64,000 bases of DNA from contig AP026124.1 of the NCBI GenBank assembly GCA_030295235.1, forward strand, positions 1,054,001-1,118,000, written 5' to 3'. Below, piece by piece: positions 9,478 through 20,059 of this stretch. Positions within the stretch are counted from its first letter, which is position 1. The number at the start of each line of letters is the position of its first letter. Below the pieces are notes generated by a model, which searched no databases, had not been told where the DNA came from, and saw nothing but the letters and a program-made list of their open reading frames with translations. Position numbers and translations under genes: made by a program. The DNA comes from Fistulifera solaris (Eukaryota > Bacillariophyta > Bacillariophyceae > Naviculales > Stauroneidaceae).

Positions 9478-10468
9478 ATGACAGCAAAAGTGCAAAGCGT
9501 GGGCTTTATTGGGGCGGGGATGATGGCATCGGCTGTGATGGTAAGGCTGTTCTGCAAAAACGACTTGGAAAATTTTTCTTGTTTGTCTGAATGCAATTTC
9601 ATTTCATGAATAGGAAGGACTCGTATCAAAAAATGTTGTGGATTCTTCTGGCTCCATTATCTGCTCCGATCTGTTCAAAGAAGCTCTAGAAAAGGCAGCC
9701 GAGAGAGGATTCAAAACAACTGAAGTAAACCGAGACGTTTGCGAGTTTGCTGTTGACGCTATTATTGTTGCCGTTAAGCCAAATGCAGTTCAGACAGTCT
9801 GTCGCGATATTCTGGCGGTTGAAAACAAAACTGCTGTCATTATCAGTATTGCAGCTGGCGTTACTTTGGAGGAGCTAGAGCGTGGCCTTCCAGGGAGACG
9901 TGTCGTACGTATTATGCCCAACACCCCTTGTCAAGTGGGCGAAGGCGCATCCTGCTACAGTCTTGGAACACTAGCAAACGCGCAAGATCGCGAGATAGTC
10001 GAAGTCCTTTTCGGTGCAGTTGGTTTGATCCGCGAAGTTCCGGAACATTTGATCAACGCAGTGACAGGTCTTTCTGGCAGTGGCCCAGCTTACGTGTTCA
10101 TGTTTATTGAAGCATTGGCTGATGGTGGCGTTCGAGCAGGTCTCACCCGAGCCGATGCTCTGAAGCTCGCGGCCCAGACCGTCAAAGGAGCTGCTGAAAT
10201 GGTTCTTAAAACGGAATCTCATCCCGGTGTACTGAAGGATCAAGTTTGCTCGCCTGGAGGAACGACTATTGCAGGATGCGATGAACTCGAGAAAGGGTAA
10301 GTCTAGGTTTTCTTGTCTCGAAATGTGTTGCTCATGCTATCTGACTTTTTATTGTTTCAAAGAGGCTTTCGTTCGGCAACCATCCAGGCAGTTAAAGCCG
10401 CGACGAAAAGGAGCATGCAACTTGGACACGTTGCCGAAATAGACATAACCAACAAATATAACTTGTAA
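9478..10468 (+). CDS. P5CR: Pyrroline-5-carboxylate reductase
   Basis: Three exons (9478-9540, 9614-10296, 10363-10468) with consistent phases encode 283 residues. The enzyme performs the last step of proline synthesis, reducing pyrroline-5-carboxylate with NAD(P)H. The Rossmann motif SVGFIGAGMMASAVM is split by intron 1. Downstream are AVKPNAVQTV, RIMPNTPCQVGEG, LSGSGPAYVFMFIEALADGG and CSPGGTTIAGCDELEKGGFR, all typical of ProC. Length matches the family (about 270-290). No transit peptide is seen, so it is probably cytosolic. A reverse-strand ORF in the same region is a shadow. Confidence 0.95.
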
Positions 10469-10880
10469 AAAATAAATAATAACGACTTAATCGAGAAATT
10501 CAACTAAAGCAAGTTTGGATCGCAAAAAAAAACGGAGTAGTTCAGTAAACTACAGCCCCACGGCACTACATTAAAGCGATGATTGTGATCAGATCGCAAG
10601 TAGAATGCTTCCATCAGCGTTATTACTGCTCATGATATTGCTAGAATGAATTACGGACTAGACTAGGCTAGACCTACGAGGTATTCATTAAAATACGTGA
10701 CTGACGTTTCTTCATGAATCGTGACTTCTACTATGACTCATACTGTGGTGTTGCGTAGTAACAACAAACAACACCAAAATGCGCAAAATTCCAACCACTC
10801 GTTTATATGCCTTCATTGACGGTCGCCTCGACTCGAGCAGCAAGGACGAATCTTACTTTCAAACATACCACTACTCTATC
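10469..10880. other. Intergenic region upstream of HisG
   Basis: It contains a diverged copy of the TAGCCTAGTCTACC-type motif (about 10661-10685) and CGTGACTGACG near 10697, which resembles half of the hairpin repeat. An ATG at 10779 is in frame with the HisG start and would add 34 residues (MRKIPTTRLYAFIDGRL), which is a possible longer N-terminus. Confidence 0.4.
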
Positions 10881-11847
10881 ATGGATCGAAAAATGCTAGT
10901 CCTCCGGGAAACTGTCGCTTTGCGGTGCCAAAGAAAGGACGATTAAATGAAAAGGTCATGGAAATGCTCAGTGGAGCGGGCATCGAGTTTCATCGTGAAC
11001 CTCGTTTAGATGTTGCTCTTTGCAAAAATCTGCCGATAACTATAGTATTTCTACCCGCATCGGATATTGCCAAGTACGTAGGCGAGGGTAACATCGACTT
11101 GGGAATCACAGGGTACGATGTTGTTGAGGAAAGTATGGTGGAAGTCAACAAAATTATGGACTTGGGATTCGGCAAGTGCAAACTTTGTGTGCAAGCCCCT
11201 GTCGTAGACGAAATCAAGAATGTAGAGGATTTGGCTGGTAAAAGAATTGTGACGAGCTTCCCTGCACTTACCAAAAAGTTTTTTGGGCCATTAGATGCCA
11301 AGAAGGGTGTCGAGACGAAGATTAATTTTGTGTCGGGCTCAGTAGAAGCGGCATGTGGCTTGGGTTTGGCGGATGCTGTCGTAGATCTCGTGGAGACTGG
11401 AACCACGATGAAGGTGCGATGATGTTTGTCAAATGGCAGTGTTCTTGTTCTTACTCGTCGTGTGTTACTTACGTTGCTTTCCTTTCCGAACAGGCGGCTG
11501 GATTGGAAGTTGTGAGTGACATCCTGTCAACGCAAGCGATCTTGATCGCCAACCCAAAAGCCCAACACCAGGACATTGTTGATCTCATACAGCGACGATT
11601 GGAGGGCTTCATAACGGCGAGAAATTCTGTGTTCGTTGTCTACAATATTTCTAATCATTTGCTGGCAAAGGCCACCGCAATCACACCGGGAAAGCGATCG
11701 CCCACCATTACCGCATTGGATGATGGCGAGTCGAAGTCGGTTTCTGCTCTTGTTCCCAAAGCTAATGTGAACGATATCATGGATCAGTTGCACGATGTTG
11801 GAGCAACAGACATCCTAGTCATGAATTTGTCGAACTCTCGAATGTAG
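10881..11847 (+). CDS. HISG: ATP phosphoribosyltransferase, long form (HisG)
   Basis: Exons are 10881-11413 and 11494-11847 (GTGCGA donor, CCGAACAG acceptor). It catalyses the first step of histidine synthesis, joining ATP and PRPP. Visible motifs are FAVPKKGRLNEKVMEML, EGNIDLGITGYDVVEES, KRIVTSFPALTKKFFG, SGSVEAACGLGLADAVVDLV and, in exon 2, the ACT-like regulatory domain (SPTITALDDGE, KANVNDIMDQLHDVGATDI). That domain marks the long, histidine-inhibited form. The first codons (ATG GAT CGA AAA) are one base out of frame with RFAVPKKG. An extra A in the A5 run at 10889-10893 would join them and makes exon 1 a whole number of codons. No clear plastid leader is seen. Confidence 0.92.
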
Positions 11848-11908
11848 GATTGTTAGTCAAAGAATGGATTGCACATGCTTTTCGATTTTATTGTCGAATT
11901 ATTCAGCT

Positions 11909-12835
11909 TTAGTCGTCATTCGAGCCGCCACGGTTTTTTCCGTGGACTACACCGAGAATAAAATCATCCCCTCGTTTCAAAACGCGGTCACTTAAGCGGA
12001 CATTGTCGGGTAGAATCACTCGGTCGACGCGAATAACCTCCTTGAACTGCAAATTTGTACATTCCAGCTCGAGGCGTTCCGGGATGGGGGTGCCCTCTCC
12101 CACGAAGCACTCAACATAACGCTGAATGGGAATAATAAAACCGTCGCGTTTCAGAGCAGGACTTTCTTCCTCGTTCACGTAGACGAGAGGAAGACGAATC
12201 GGTCTTCCAGCATGGTACCGACAGAAATTGGCACAATAAATTGTCTCCTTTACGGGATGTCTTTGGACGTTTTGCGGGATAACTCGATGAACAGTTCCAC
12301 TAGTACAATCGTCTGGGTCCTCTAGTACGGTCAAATTATACACCCTCGACTCAAAGCTTCGATGATACCGATCTAACTCGGCCTGTAGCAACCGCCACGG
12401 AGTCTTGATGAGCATTTTGCTCTCGAGCTGATCCGATCGGATTCCTAAGGAAGGATCACCTCCGTACAAAATTCCCGGAATCATCTTTTTCTTCACGTAG
12501 CCATTCGCTGTTACGCGATCCTGTCTCCTTTCCGAGTCTCGTAAATAACAAGTCAAAGGTCGAATATTGAGTTCGTAGCTGACATCCGAAACAGTCTTCG
12601 ATTCGACATCATTCGACTTGATAATTGGGACTGACGCCGGCTGTTCTGCTTTCTCTTGAAATGCGACAGGATAGTTTGCTCGCAAGTAAGCGAGAGTTAC
12701 ATCATCCGTCTCGGCTTTTGCCTTAGTCAGGCCTTGGACAAAAATGGACGGGTCTTGCCGAAGTGAGCTCAGCCCTTTCGCCTGAACTCTACTGCGTAGC
12801 GGCAATCTAATTGATAATCTCGAAATAATCATCAT
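11909..12835 (-). CDS. Mitochondrial ribosomal protein bL25
   Basis: One exon, 308 residues, starts at the first of two adjacent ATGs. The N-terminus (MMIISRLSIRLPLRSRVQAK) is basic and free of acidic residues, typical of a mitochondrial presequence. The core has the bL25/CTC pattern: KMIPGILYGGDPSLGIRSDQ, then VHRVIPQNVQRHPVKETIYC, LPLVYVNEEESPALKRDGFI and LECTNLQFKEVIRVDRVILP. bL25 binds 5S rRNA in bacteria; mitochondrial versions often carry long extensions like this one. It is convergent with HisG, with stops about 60 bases apart. Confidence 0.85.
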   Translation of the reverse strand: MMIISRLSIRLPLRSRVQAKGLSSLRQDPSIFVQGLTKAKAETDDVTLAYLRANYPVAFQEKAEQPASVPIIKSNDVESKTVSDVSYELNIRPLTCYLRDSERRQDRVTANGYVKKKMIPGILYGGDPSLGIRSDQLESKMLIKTPWRLLQAELDRYHRSFESRVYNLTVLEDPDDCTSGTVHRVIPQNVQRHPVKETIYCANFCRYHAGRPIRLPLVYVNEEESPALKRDGFIIPIQRYVECFVGEGTPIPERLELECTNLQFKEVIRVDRVILPDNVRLSDRVLKRGDDFILGVVHGKNRGGSNDD

Positions 12836-12992
12836 TGTTGAATGTATATGAAAAATAATACTAGGTAAGACGATAAATAAAGCTTTCGTTGCTATTTGCT
12901 GTTCTATTGTGCGGCAGATAGAGACGATGTATTTTTTATTTTTTGGAAGATTTGTAAGTTGTGCGAACGACGCGGACGGCGGACCGTCCCTT

Positions 12993-13012
12993 CATGACTG
13001 ACATCAGTTGTG
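12993..13012. repeat. Solo hairpin motif of the 220-bp repeat family
   Basis: The sequence CATGACTG-ACAT-CAGTTGTG can fold as an 8-bp RNA stem if two G-U pairs are allowed. On the reverse strand it is flanked by ACTAAACTATAATTG, which resembles the interior of the longer repeat copies, so it may be a truncated element. Confidence 0.6.
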
Positions 13013-13335
13013 ATAAATTTCCGGCAATTATAGTTTAGTTGCAATGAACTTGCAAGACAACGATCTGCGTAGAAATTCAACATTGAAATCGAGTTGCTCA
13101 TTTCAAATACAGCCGAAGGTTTTATCGTTATAACAACAAATGTAGCACATCCTGTTAGCGAAATGAATATTGATAAATGACGTTCTGACTCGCAAGTAAA
13201 ATTATGATCCCTCACAGAACACAATTTTTTTTTGTTCAGGAATTGTTACTGTACTTGGGTACGTGCTACCAGATAACATTGTTTCAAAATCTATCTTAGC
13301 AGAAGAAGTTTGCCGAATGTATGGAATATTGTGAT

Positions 13336-13580
13336 TCAAGACAAAAATGCAGTCACAACGAAAGGTCGCCTACACGTTAGCCTACAGTAATGTTGCAGAA
13401 GAACGATCCGCAAACATTTTCCGACATCGAAAATCGAAGCGGGTGTTGCAAATGATGGTGATGGTAATTTCATCATATTCAAATCAATTATGACATGGAA
13501 ATCTTGCAGAACGAACTTAGTAAAAAGCAACAAGTTGTCTGGTTCAAAACGTTTTGGTTCGTGACTGAAACGCAGTCGTG
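13336..13580 (-). repeat. 220-bp repeat element, near full-length copy
   Basis: Read on the minus strand, the element starts with the motif CACGACTG-CGTTT-CAGTCACG (13580-13560). It continues with GAACCAAAACGTTTTGAACC, and later CATTTGCAACACCCGC and TTTGCGGATCGTTCTTC, and ends in a degenerate second motif (about 13356-13336). The same order of blocks is found in the copies at 21397-21822, which shows common descent. Confidence 0.7.
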
Positions 13581-13945
13581 GTTTCTGTGAGAACCAATAT
13601 TTGTGAGGTATCGTCGGATCCGTTGTTTTGTTTCGACCTTTTTTACCACGAGAGGGACGATGGGGACTTCATTCCATTGCAATAAGTAACGCTGATACCA
13701 AACTAATAGAGTTACAAATTTTCGTTATTTTGGGTACATCCATGCTGGTTTACATGGAGTTTAGGTCATCTGAGAAGTAAGAGATGCAATAGAGTTTTCT
13801 GCGCCTAGCAAATTAGGAGACAAGCCGCGGCTCGTTACGAAGGCGCCTCCGATAACTCCTCCCAGTGGCAATCGTTGCTTATCCCTCATGCGACTTACCA
13901 ATCGATAGAAATTTACGTGGCCGTCGAACACGTAGAGGAAGAATT

Positions 13946-14909
13946 ATGAATGTGTCTGAATCTGTCAACAAGGATGCAGCCCACGATGAATTTTGGGATA
14001 TTGCTTTGGAAGCGCACGGAACAACTTCTTTGCCTACAGATGCTGACGATGCTAGTAATTCTTCTTCCGAGGATCACTCGTTCATCACGATGAAACGTAT
14101 TACCTATCGGTTTAACTGTCCGTCGCGACCACCGTTTCGGGTGTCTTTAAGTCCTCTCGCACCGAAATCGGGAATATGGAGTCCTTTGGGATCAGATATC
14201 TGGTATGGATCCGCGCTTCTGACTGCTTTTTTTGTTTACGGAGGAAGACCACCCAGCAGCTGAACTTTTGCACCGTTTTCTCAGAACGAACCTTGCCTCC
14301 AAACTAATGAGTGAATTCAGAGTCTTGGAACTAGGGAGTGGTGCAGTGGGACTAACGGGTCTTGCTGCTGGTTGGATGCTACGTTACTACCCTGCTACTA
14401 CATCATCAAAGGACCGATTAACGCCACCCATTCGTGTAATATTGACCGACAACGAAGAAGATGTTCTTCAACAATTGAGACAGAATATCGAACATAACGT
14501 CGACTCTGTACAGCACGCTCCTTCGATGAGACGCGAGAATATTAATTACAGTGTGGAGTATTTGGATTGGCATGAGCCATCGCCTTTACTTTCGCTCGTG
14601 CAGCTTGTAGTTGGGTCCGAGCTTGTTTATAACAACGAAACGGCGAAAGCCTGCTTTGAGGTTGTGTGTTCTTTAATTGATCAAAATCCACATGTACTGA
14701 TTCTCATCATTCAAGTTTCAGATAGAGATGGATGGAGAGCTTTATTCATCCCTGAACTTCAAAAGCGAGACAATCTAGTTGTCGTGGAAAGTGTCTTATC
14801 TGACCCTTTACTTCACGAGAGAGCAGGCAGCTTGGTTCGCTTTGGCGGGACGCTCAATCGAGAGGATTACTCGCTATGCTACATATACAGTCACCATCTG
14901 TCCTTCTAA
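13946..14909 (+). CDS. Lysine methyltransferase-like protein (METTL21/EEF2KMT, Methyltransf_16)
   Basis: This is a class I SAM-dependent methyltransferase. The SAM-binding motif is FRVLELGSGAVGLTGLAAGW. It is followed by RVILTDNEEDVLQQLRQNIE (acidic loop), LDWHEP and VVGSELVYNNETA. This order is that of Methyltransf_16, which modifies lysines in elongation factors and chaperones. The N-terminal part (GIWSPLGSDIWYGSALLTAF) supplies the W-xx-G segment before motif I. The frame changes by one base at the T7 run 14227-14233. Removing one T gives ALLTAFLFTEEDHPAAELL and an exact codon count of 321. I start at the ATG 13946 because the earlier in-frame start is only a GTG. The protein substrate cannot be told from sequence. 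Confidence 0.8.
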
Positions 14910-14990
14910 ATGGAATTTTATGCTATCTTGTTACTTTTATCTTTACGTTAATTTTTCTACTACTGCAATTTCTGCCGGCGCTCTTTGAAA

Positions 14991-16416
14991 CTACATGAGC
15001 AAGCAATCCGTGTCTGGTGAAGTGGGTGTTGAAATTTTTCGAAGGACTGCAAGCAACGGCATCCATTCTTCGTCATTGTTAATTTTCGGAAGCACCATGG
15101 AATAAAAACCGTAATCACCCCTCTCCTTCGGCCAGGTTTTCAAAACAAACTCTTTGAGTTGATCGTCCGACATGCGGGGAGTGCGCATCAAAGCTTCGCG
15201 AGTCGCAAATAGAGCCATGCATTCCAAGTACTCTACATAGTGAAAAGAAACAGTTTCTTTGGAGCAGCAATCCTCTCCCTGAAGCAGCTCACCGTACGAT
15301 TTGTCAAAACCACTAAACGCCTCCATACCTTCATGCTTGTTGTGATACCAGCCATCAACTTTCCCTGCCACGACACGCGTTAGCGGGAACGCATGGAATC
15401 GATGCCACTTGTTGTGTTCTCTCGTATCAATAGCATGAATACCGATCGATTCCAGGCATTGTGCGGTCACAAGACCTGGATTTCCTTGCAACCATGCAGA
15501 TGCATCCGGTCCTACCCAACATTTGTCCGCGTGTTCGTCCCATTTTTGCATCAATTTCTTCATAGTTCCCCGCGAAAGTAAATAACCGGCCGCTCCTGAA
15601 TTAAACACATCTTCTTTTCCGTTCCGTAAAGCGTGTCCGGCGTATAAATCGTCTTCGGCATTCAGTCCATCCAGATAGGTACACAAATGCTCCGGTATCA
15701 CAAAAGTATGATCATTGACAAAGAAACAAAAATCAGGATCCACCCTTTCATGAATGGCACGAATCGTATAAAACAGTCGAGGCAGACCGTCGTCTACACC
15801 AATCATATCCGGCAAAAGAAGCGTTTGAGGATAGCTAAATGTGTCGCTGGGTTCTTTCTCCTCCGAAAACGTCAGATGGCTTCCCTGGGGAAACTCGGTC
15901 TGGTTGTGTAGAACGAAAATAGCTCTCGCGTATGGTCCCCATGTTTTGTGAATCGAGTCTAGCCGGAGACCACGACCTTTGGAATTCACCACCGATGGCA
16001 CTGTCGAGACGAAAGAAGAAAATGAAAGATGAGGAGACTAGGCGCAAATAACGAACTCTCGGGGCATCCGCTTAAGTACTTACTAACAACAGTCACAAAG
16101 CGTGGCGGCCCTGAATAGAAATGATGATGAAAACCCTGTCGTCTTCGTCGAAAAACAGCCGTACCGTGTGCCCACGGATTTCTCATGACATGTAAAATGA
16201 CCTTTCGATGCTGGTGATGCAACAGAACGTATCCCAAAAAGAAACCCAGTATTAAAAGATTGCTACTGCCAAGGCAGCACATCGATCTTCACCTTTCCGA
16301 CGCCGTTGTCGTTTGACGGATTTCGGATTGTCACTTATACTACTTGGACTTGGATATTCGGAAGGCGCGTCGTCTTCGATGAGGTGCTTCTTCCGAGCGT
16401 GTAAATGAGACGCCAT
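14991..16416 (-). CDS. GT31 glycosyltransferase, C1GALT1-like, type II membrane protein
   Basis: Exon 1 runs 16416-16084 and exon 2 16000-14991. The intron splits an ATG codon (VTVV-MPSVV). Exon 1 has a basic cytoplasmic tail and one TM (NLLILGFFLGYVLL), as in Golgi transferases. The lumenal domain resembles core-1 beta-1,3-galactosyltransferase: KTWGPYARAIFVLHN, PDFCFFVNDHTFVIPEHL, FNSGAAGYLLSRGTMKKL, CWVGPDASAWLQGNPGLVTA, WHRFHAFPLTRVVAG and ETVSFHYVEYLECM. The usual DDD metal site is N-D-H here. From the ATG at 16416 (MASHLHARKKHLIEDD) the frame needs one more base before the TM; the count then fits the splice phase exactly. A start at 16282 (MCCLGSS) is the alternative. Donor and acceptor sugars are not known. 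Confidence 0.8.
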
Positions 16417-16893
16417 TCTCTTTAAATGTGTATTATGTTAATTAGTCAAACCAATAACAATGAAGGGCTTTACTTGCAAAGAATCACTGTTTGTTTCATA
16501 ATGTATGGTGCCTATGATAGCCAATAATAATGTTGCTGGTTAATGCAAAGACAATTATTTGATCGGAGTGTATCTTTGCGTGATTTGTCGTGCAACGCTA
16601 AAAGTCTTTTTTATTGTGCGACATGTGTGCGACGGCGAAGAAAATGGATCCTAATTCATGACTGAAATCCAGTCGTGGCCAAAAACAGACAACACTTAGA
16701 ACTACAGTAAAATTTGAAGCTCTTTTTTATGATACAACTAACCGTATACGGTACTCAAACTCATTTTTCTTATAAAAAAATACAATACTGGAAATAATAA
16801 AACCTCGTCCCCCCTGCTCACCCCACCTTTTGCAAAACCAATGCGGCCGTTTAGTTTCATCGATGATTACCAGGTATAGTCAAAGTCTGCAGC
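16417..16893. other. Divergent intergenic region
   Basis: It holds a hairpin motif (16657-16677) and the palindrome TACCAGGTA (16868-16876), 18 bases before the Mcm10 start. No gene was seen. Confidence 0.5.
16657..16677 (-). repeat. Solo hairpin motif of the 220-bp repeat family
   Basis: The sequence is CATGACTG-AAATC-CAGTCGTG. Its reverse-strand upstream flank, AAGTGTTGTCTGTTTTTGG, matches the flank of the motif at 21582 (AAGTGTTTTCTGTTTTTTG), so more than the palindrome is shared. Confidence 0.65.
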
Positions 16894-18802
16894 ATGGACG
16901 ACTTATTTGCCCTCGTCGAAGAAGACGATAATCAACAGGCTCTAGGAGGAGATGATGTGTCGCAGACCTCTGAGCCTCGTCGAGGAGACTCGTCTTCTCC
17001 TGCCCCTCCGAAAAATATTCACGAAAGACTGTCATCGTCGATCGATGCACAAATTGGTTTACGAATTATCAATCGCAAGATATCGGGAGCCGAAATGATG
17101 GATATGATCGCGGCGTCAGTCTATCGATCGCCGGCTATACTCAGTGCCATGAGTCTTGAGGATCTCAACAACCATATTCTCGCTGAGCCCACATTGGTGG
17201 TCAATGCTGCTACCGTTTGTGGCCGCACCAATTTTTGCACTGCAGGGATGGTCTTCTCCAATTCCGGAACACGAATTTCTTCGACAGGAAATGCCTTTTG
17301 CGCTCTGACATTGGGTAATTTTGCCAGTGGCCCCGCCATTAGTGTTTTACTCTTTGGGACTGCTTACAGCAAGTACGTCCGAGCTCTGACACCGGGAAAA
17401 GTCGTCTTTTGGAAAATCCTCGTCTCGCACCTAGTAAAAGCAATAGCTCCGACCGCAAAGATACTTCCATTTCGTTTTCGGCTAGCAATGAGAGGGAAAT
17501 TCAACTCGTGGGAGATGCACAGGACTTTGGAATTTGCAAAGCGATGGTTCGCGGCAAGAATGAAAATGGACAGTGGACGGACAACGCGAAGCGCTGTAAA
17601 ACGTACGTGGATACTCGCGAGTGCTTGTACTGCAAAGTTCACCGTCAGCAAAACAACGTCGTGGATAAATCGTCGGGGAATAAACTGGACAAACTCCGAC
17701 AAGAAGTAAGAGAGAATCTGTCTCAATCCAAATTACTGGGTCATCGACCGGGAGATCATTTGCAAAGACCGACCAATCCAGCACAATCCATGCTCCGTTC
17801 GGCGGCTCAGCCATCAGTGGGATCAAGTGTCCGCGCTTATCAACCATATGAAACTAGGCAACAATCGACTAATCCACTTCTGAATGATTGCGTTGCTAAA
17901 CCAGCAGTACGACACGGCGCTGGGCCTGCCGCTATTTCAAGAAACCTACATCAAAGTTCGACCAAAGTGACCCCTACAACAAGTCAATTACCTTGTCGGG
18001 GTATCGTGAGCAAGAAACGACCCTCTGTTCCGACCACGTCCAAACCAAATTTTCTTAGTCAGATTTCCGGAGGTCGATCGAATGGGAACAAGAGGAAACT
18101 TGGATCGGTCAACACGGACACAGATCATTTCGATGGCCAAGTTGCAGTGCCCAAATCCAAACAATTTGTTCCTATCGACCGAGAAAGGGCCTCTGCGTAC
18201 CAGGCCAAGCATCAACGACCCGTTCTAGAAGTTGGGTCAAAGTCGGAAACGGACATTCGTATGCGCCAAAGACAACTAGCAGAACAGCGTAAGGGCGACA
18301 TCAAAAATCTTCCTTTGAGGCCCACGCCGCAAAATCGGCTTCTCTCTCAGAAGAATGGCCCCGAGGCGATTCAAAAGGCCAAAGGAAGCGACATTTTTGG
18401 GTCCGTGAGCAAAGATGAAATGGCGCGTGTTATGGCCGCCAAGAGTCGCTTCGCCGATGAAGCTGACGCGGAAGAATATGCTCGAGCAAGACAAGCGGTA
18501 TCGGAGCTCGAAAAGAAGAACTCAAAGCTTTACGAAAAGACAAGAACAAGCAGAACAAAACAAATCAACGACAGTCGTCTATCAAGACGGAATACTTTTG
18601 CGTACAATGCAAGCGAAATTATGTGAAAGTTCCACGGTCGTGTCACCTCATGGAGCACAAGATACGTATCGATCGAAAAATTCTAGGTACTCAAACCACG
18701 GCGGAGAAGCGCATGATGCTTTCGACGAAAAGTGTGGAAGATGGCGGTATGGTTTTGGCTCAAGGTATCGATTGGGACAGTCGATTTAGCTATAGATCCT
18801 AA
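16894..18802 (+). CDS. MCM10: DNA replication factor Mcm10
   Basis: This protein of about 636 residues loads and activates the replicative helicase. Recognised parts are an N-terminal acidic stretch, the OB-fold with SGPAISVLLFGTAYSKYVRA and LTPGKVVF, the Mcm10 zinc finger DFGICKAMVRGKNENG ... RCKTYVDTRECLYCKVH, and a C-terminal zinc ribbon EYFCVQCKRNYVKVPRSCH. Two one-base frame changes occur: at the T4 run 17407-17410 (after PGKVVF) and the A4 run 18535-18538 (after KLYEK). One extra T and one extra A give a single frame of exactly 637 codons through to the TAA at 18800. Both domains and the C-terminal ribbon are conserved on either side, so the gene looks functional. Confidence 0.88.
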
Positions 18803-18851
18803 AACGATACGTGATTTCTTGAGCACTGCTACTATAGAACGAATGTAAAAT

Positions 18852-19400
18852 TTAATGAGCTTCTTCTTCGCAGTGGGTCTTGTATGCGTCAGCGTTCATC
18901 AATGACTTCAATTCCGCTTCGTCTTTCATTTCGATCTTGACAAACCAAGCTTTGCCTTCGGCCTCCGAGTTGACCATCCCGGGCTCATCCGAAAGAATTT
19001 CATTGACCTCAACTACAGTGCCGCTGACAGGCGCATATACATCCGATGCGGCCTTGACAGATTCGACACTTCCGAAGGATTCGCCCTTGGCGAATTCGTC
19101 TCCTACTTCTGGAAGATCGACGAAAACAATGTCACCCAATGCAGCCTGAGCGAAATCGGTAATTCCGCAAGTACCGATTTTTCCATCTACTTTGACGTAT
19201 TCGTGGGCTAGAAGAAGCAACGTTAGATACTGAAGTGTAAGGAGAAGCTTTCGATTTCTAATGTTTCAGTAAAAGCCTTACCAGGAGTAAAATAGGACGA
19301 AAAGCGGGCACCTCCGAGGTGTGTGACGCGGCTCATACGAGCGACGCTGTCGAACGATCGACGAGCTACTGTGCGGGTCAAAAAAGCTAACGGAGGCCAT
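18852..19400 (-). CDS. GCSH: Glycine cleavage system H protein, mitochondrial
   Basis: Exons are 19400-19282 and 19207-18852. The H protein carries the lipoyl arm between the P, T and L proteins in glycine decarboxylation and photorespiration. Conserved parts are HEYVKVDGKIGTCGITDFAQ, LGDIVFVDLPEVGDEF, the lipoyl site SVESVKAASDVYAPVSGTVV (Lys in ESVKA) and the C-terminal WFVKIEM. The ATG at 19400 opens MASVSF and is one base out from LTRTVARRSFDSVARMSRV, a good mitochondrial presequence. Dropping one T from the T6 run (minus strand, 19385-19380) joins them and fits the intron phase. An internal ATG at about residue 20 is a possible shorter start. Confidence 0.92.
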
Positions 19401-20059
19401 GTTGTATGCCTTAGTAAGGAAACGGGAAGATTTTTATTAGCTTTTGACGCTAACACGATTCTTTTCAATGCTATGAAACTCGTCTTGTCATTCTCCTCGC
19501 TTTTTCATTGCGATCAGTGCGGCGTTGCCGTTGCGTCACTGCAGCAGTATCTTCAGAAAGTTGCAAACGTCACACCTTCATTCTTGATGCTCCTGATGAC
19601 GTAAACACACATTTCCAACAGAAAATCTGGGGCAGTGGTGTTTTCACATATCCAGAAACTCTGGGGGTGTGACATTAAAAAATAATGTTCAGGAAATCTG
19701 GGGGTGTGGTATTGACACTGGTCCAGAAAATCTGGACCTGTTGTATTTTCACGTTCCCAGGAAATCTGGGGGTGTGGTATTGACACTGGTCCAGAAAATC
19801 TGGACCTGTTGTATTTTCACGTTCCCAGGAAATCTGGGGGTGTGGTATTGACACTGGTCCAGAAAATCTGGACCTGTTGTATTTTCACGTTCCCAGAAAA
19901 TCTGGGTGTGTGGTGTTTTCAAGTAACTTTATTAGTGTACTTCTCAGATGATAATCTGGTGGTGTTGTGTGTTGTCGTGCCGCAATCAAGCGAGTGGAGA
20001 ACATCATCCTCTTGCTATCCACCAAGTCCTTTTTATCTAGCAAGATCAACTATTACATA
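19401..20059. other. Divergent intergenic region with a minisatellite
   Basis: Apart from the tandem array at 19619-19927, I see no gene. Overlapping ORFs of 60-80 residues on both strands here are repeat translations without support. Confidence 0.6.
19619..19927. repeat. Minisatellite, nine units of about 34 bp
   Basis: Units start at 19619, 19653, 19690, 19724, 19758, 19792, 19826, 19860 and 19894. Each begins CAGAAAATCTGG or CAGGAAATCTGG. Two unit types alternate, one with GGGTGTGGTATTGACACTGG and one with ACCTGTTGTATTTTCACG, giving a higher-order period of 68 bp with three near-identical copies (19690-19893). The core CCAGAAAATCTGG is itself palindromic. Unit 2 is 37 bp and diverged. About 1.7 related units lie alone at 60251-60309. 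Confidence 0.92.

Larger units (their letters stand above)
12836..13945. other. 1.1-kb divergent intergenic region with hairpin repeats
   Basis: No gene is supported. Several short frames without ATG context are present. The region holds one solo hairpin motif (12993-13012) and one roughly full-length repeat element (13336-13580). Confidence 0.6.

Noticed and set aside
13865-13945. Earlier start of the METTL21-like gene
   Set aside because: The only upstream in-frame start is a GTG; the ATG at 13946 is preferred.
19619-19927. CRISPR-like array
   Set aside because: The repeats are contiguous with no unique spacers, and the host is a eukaryote; it is a minisatellite.
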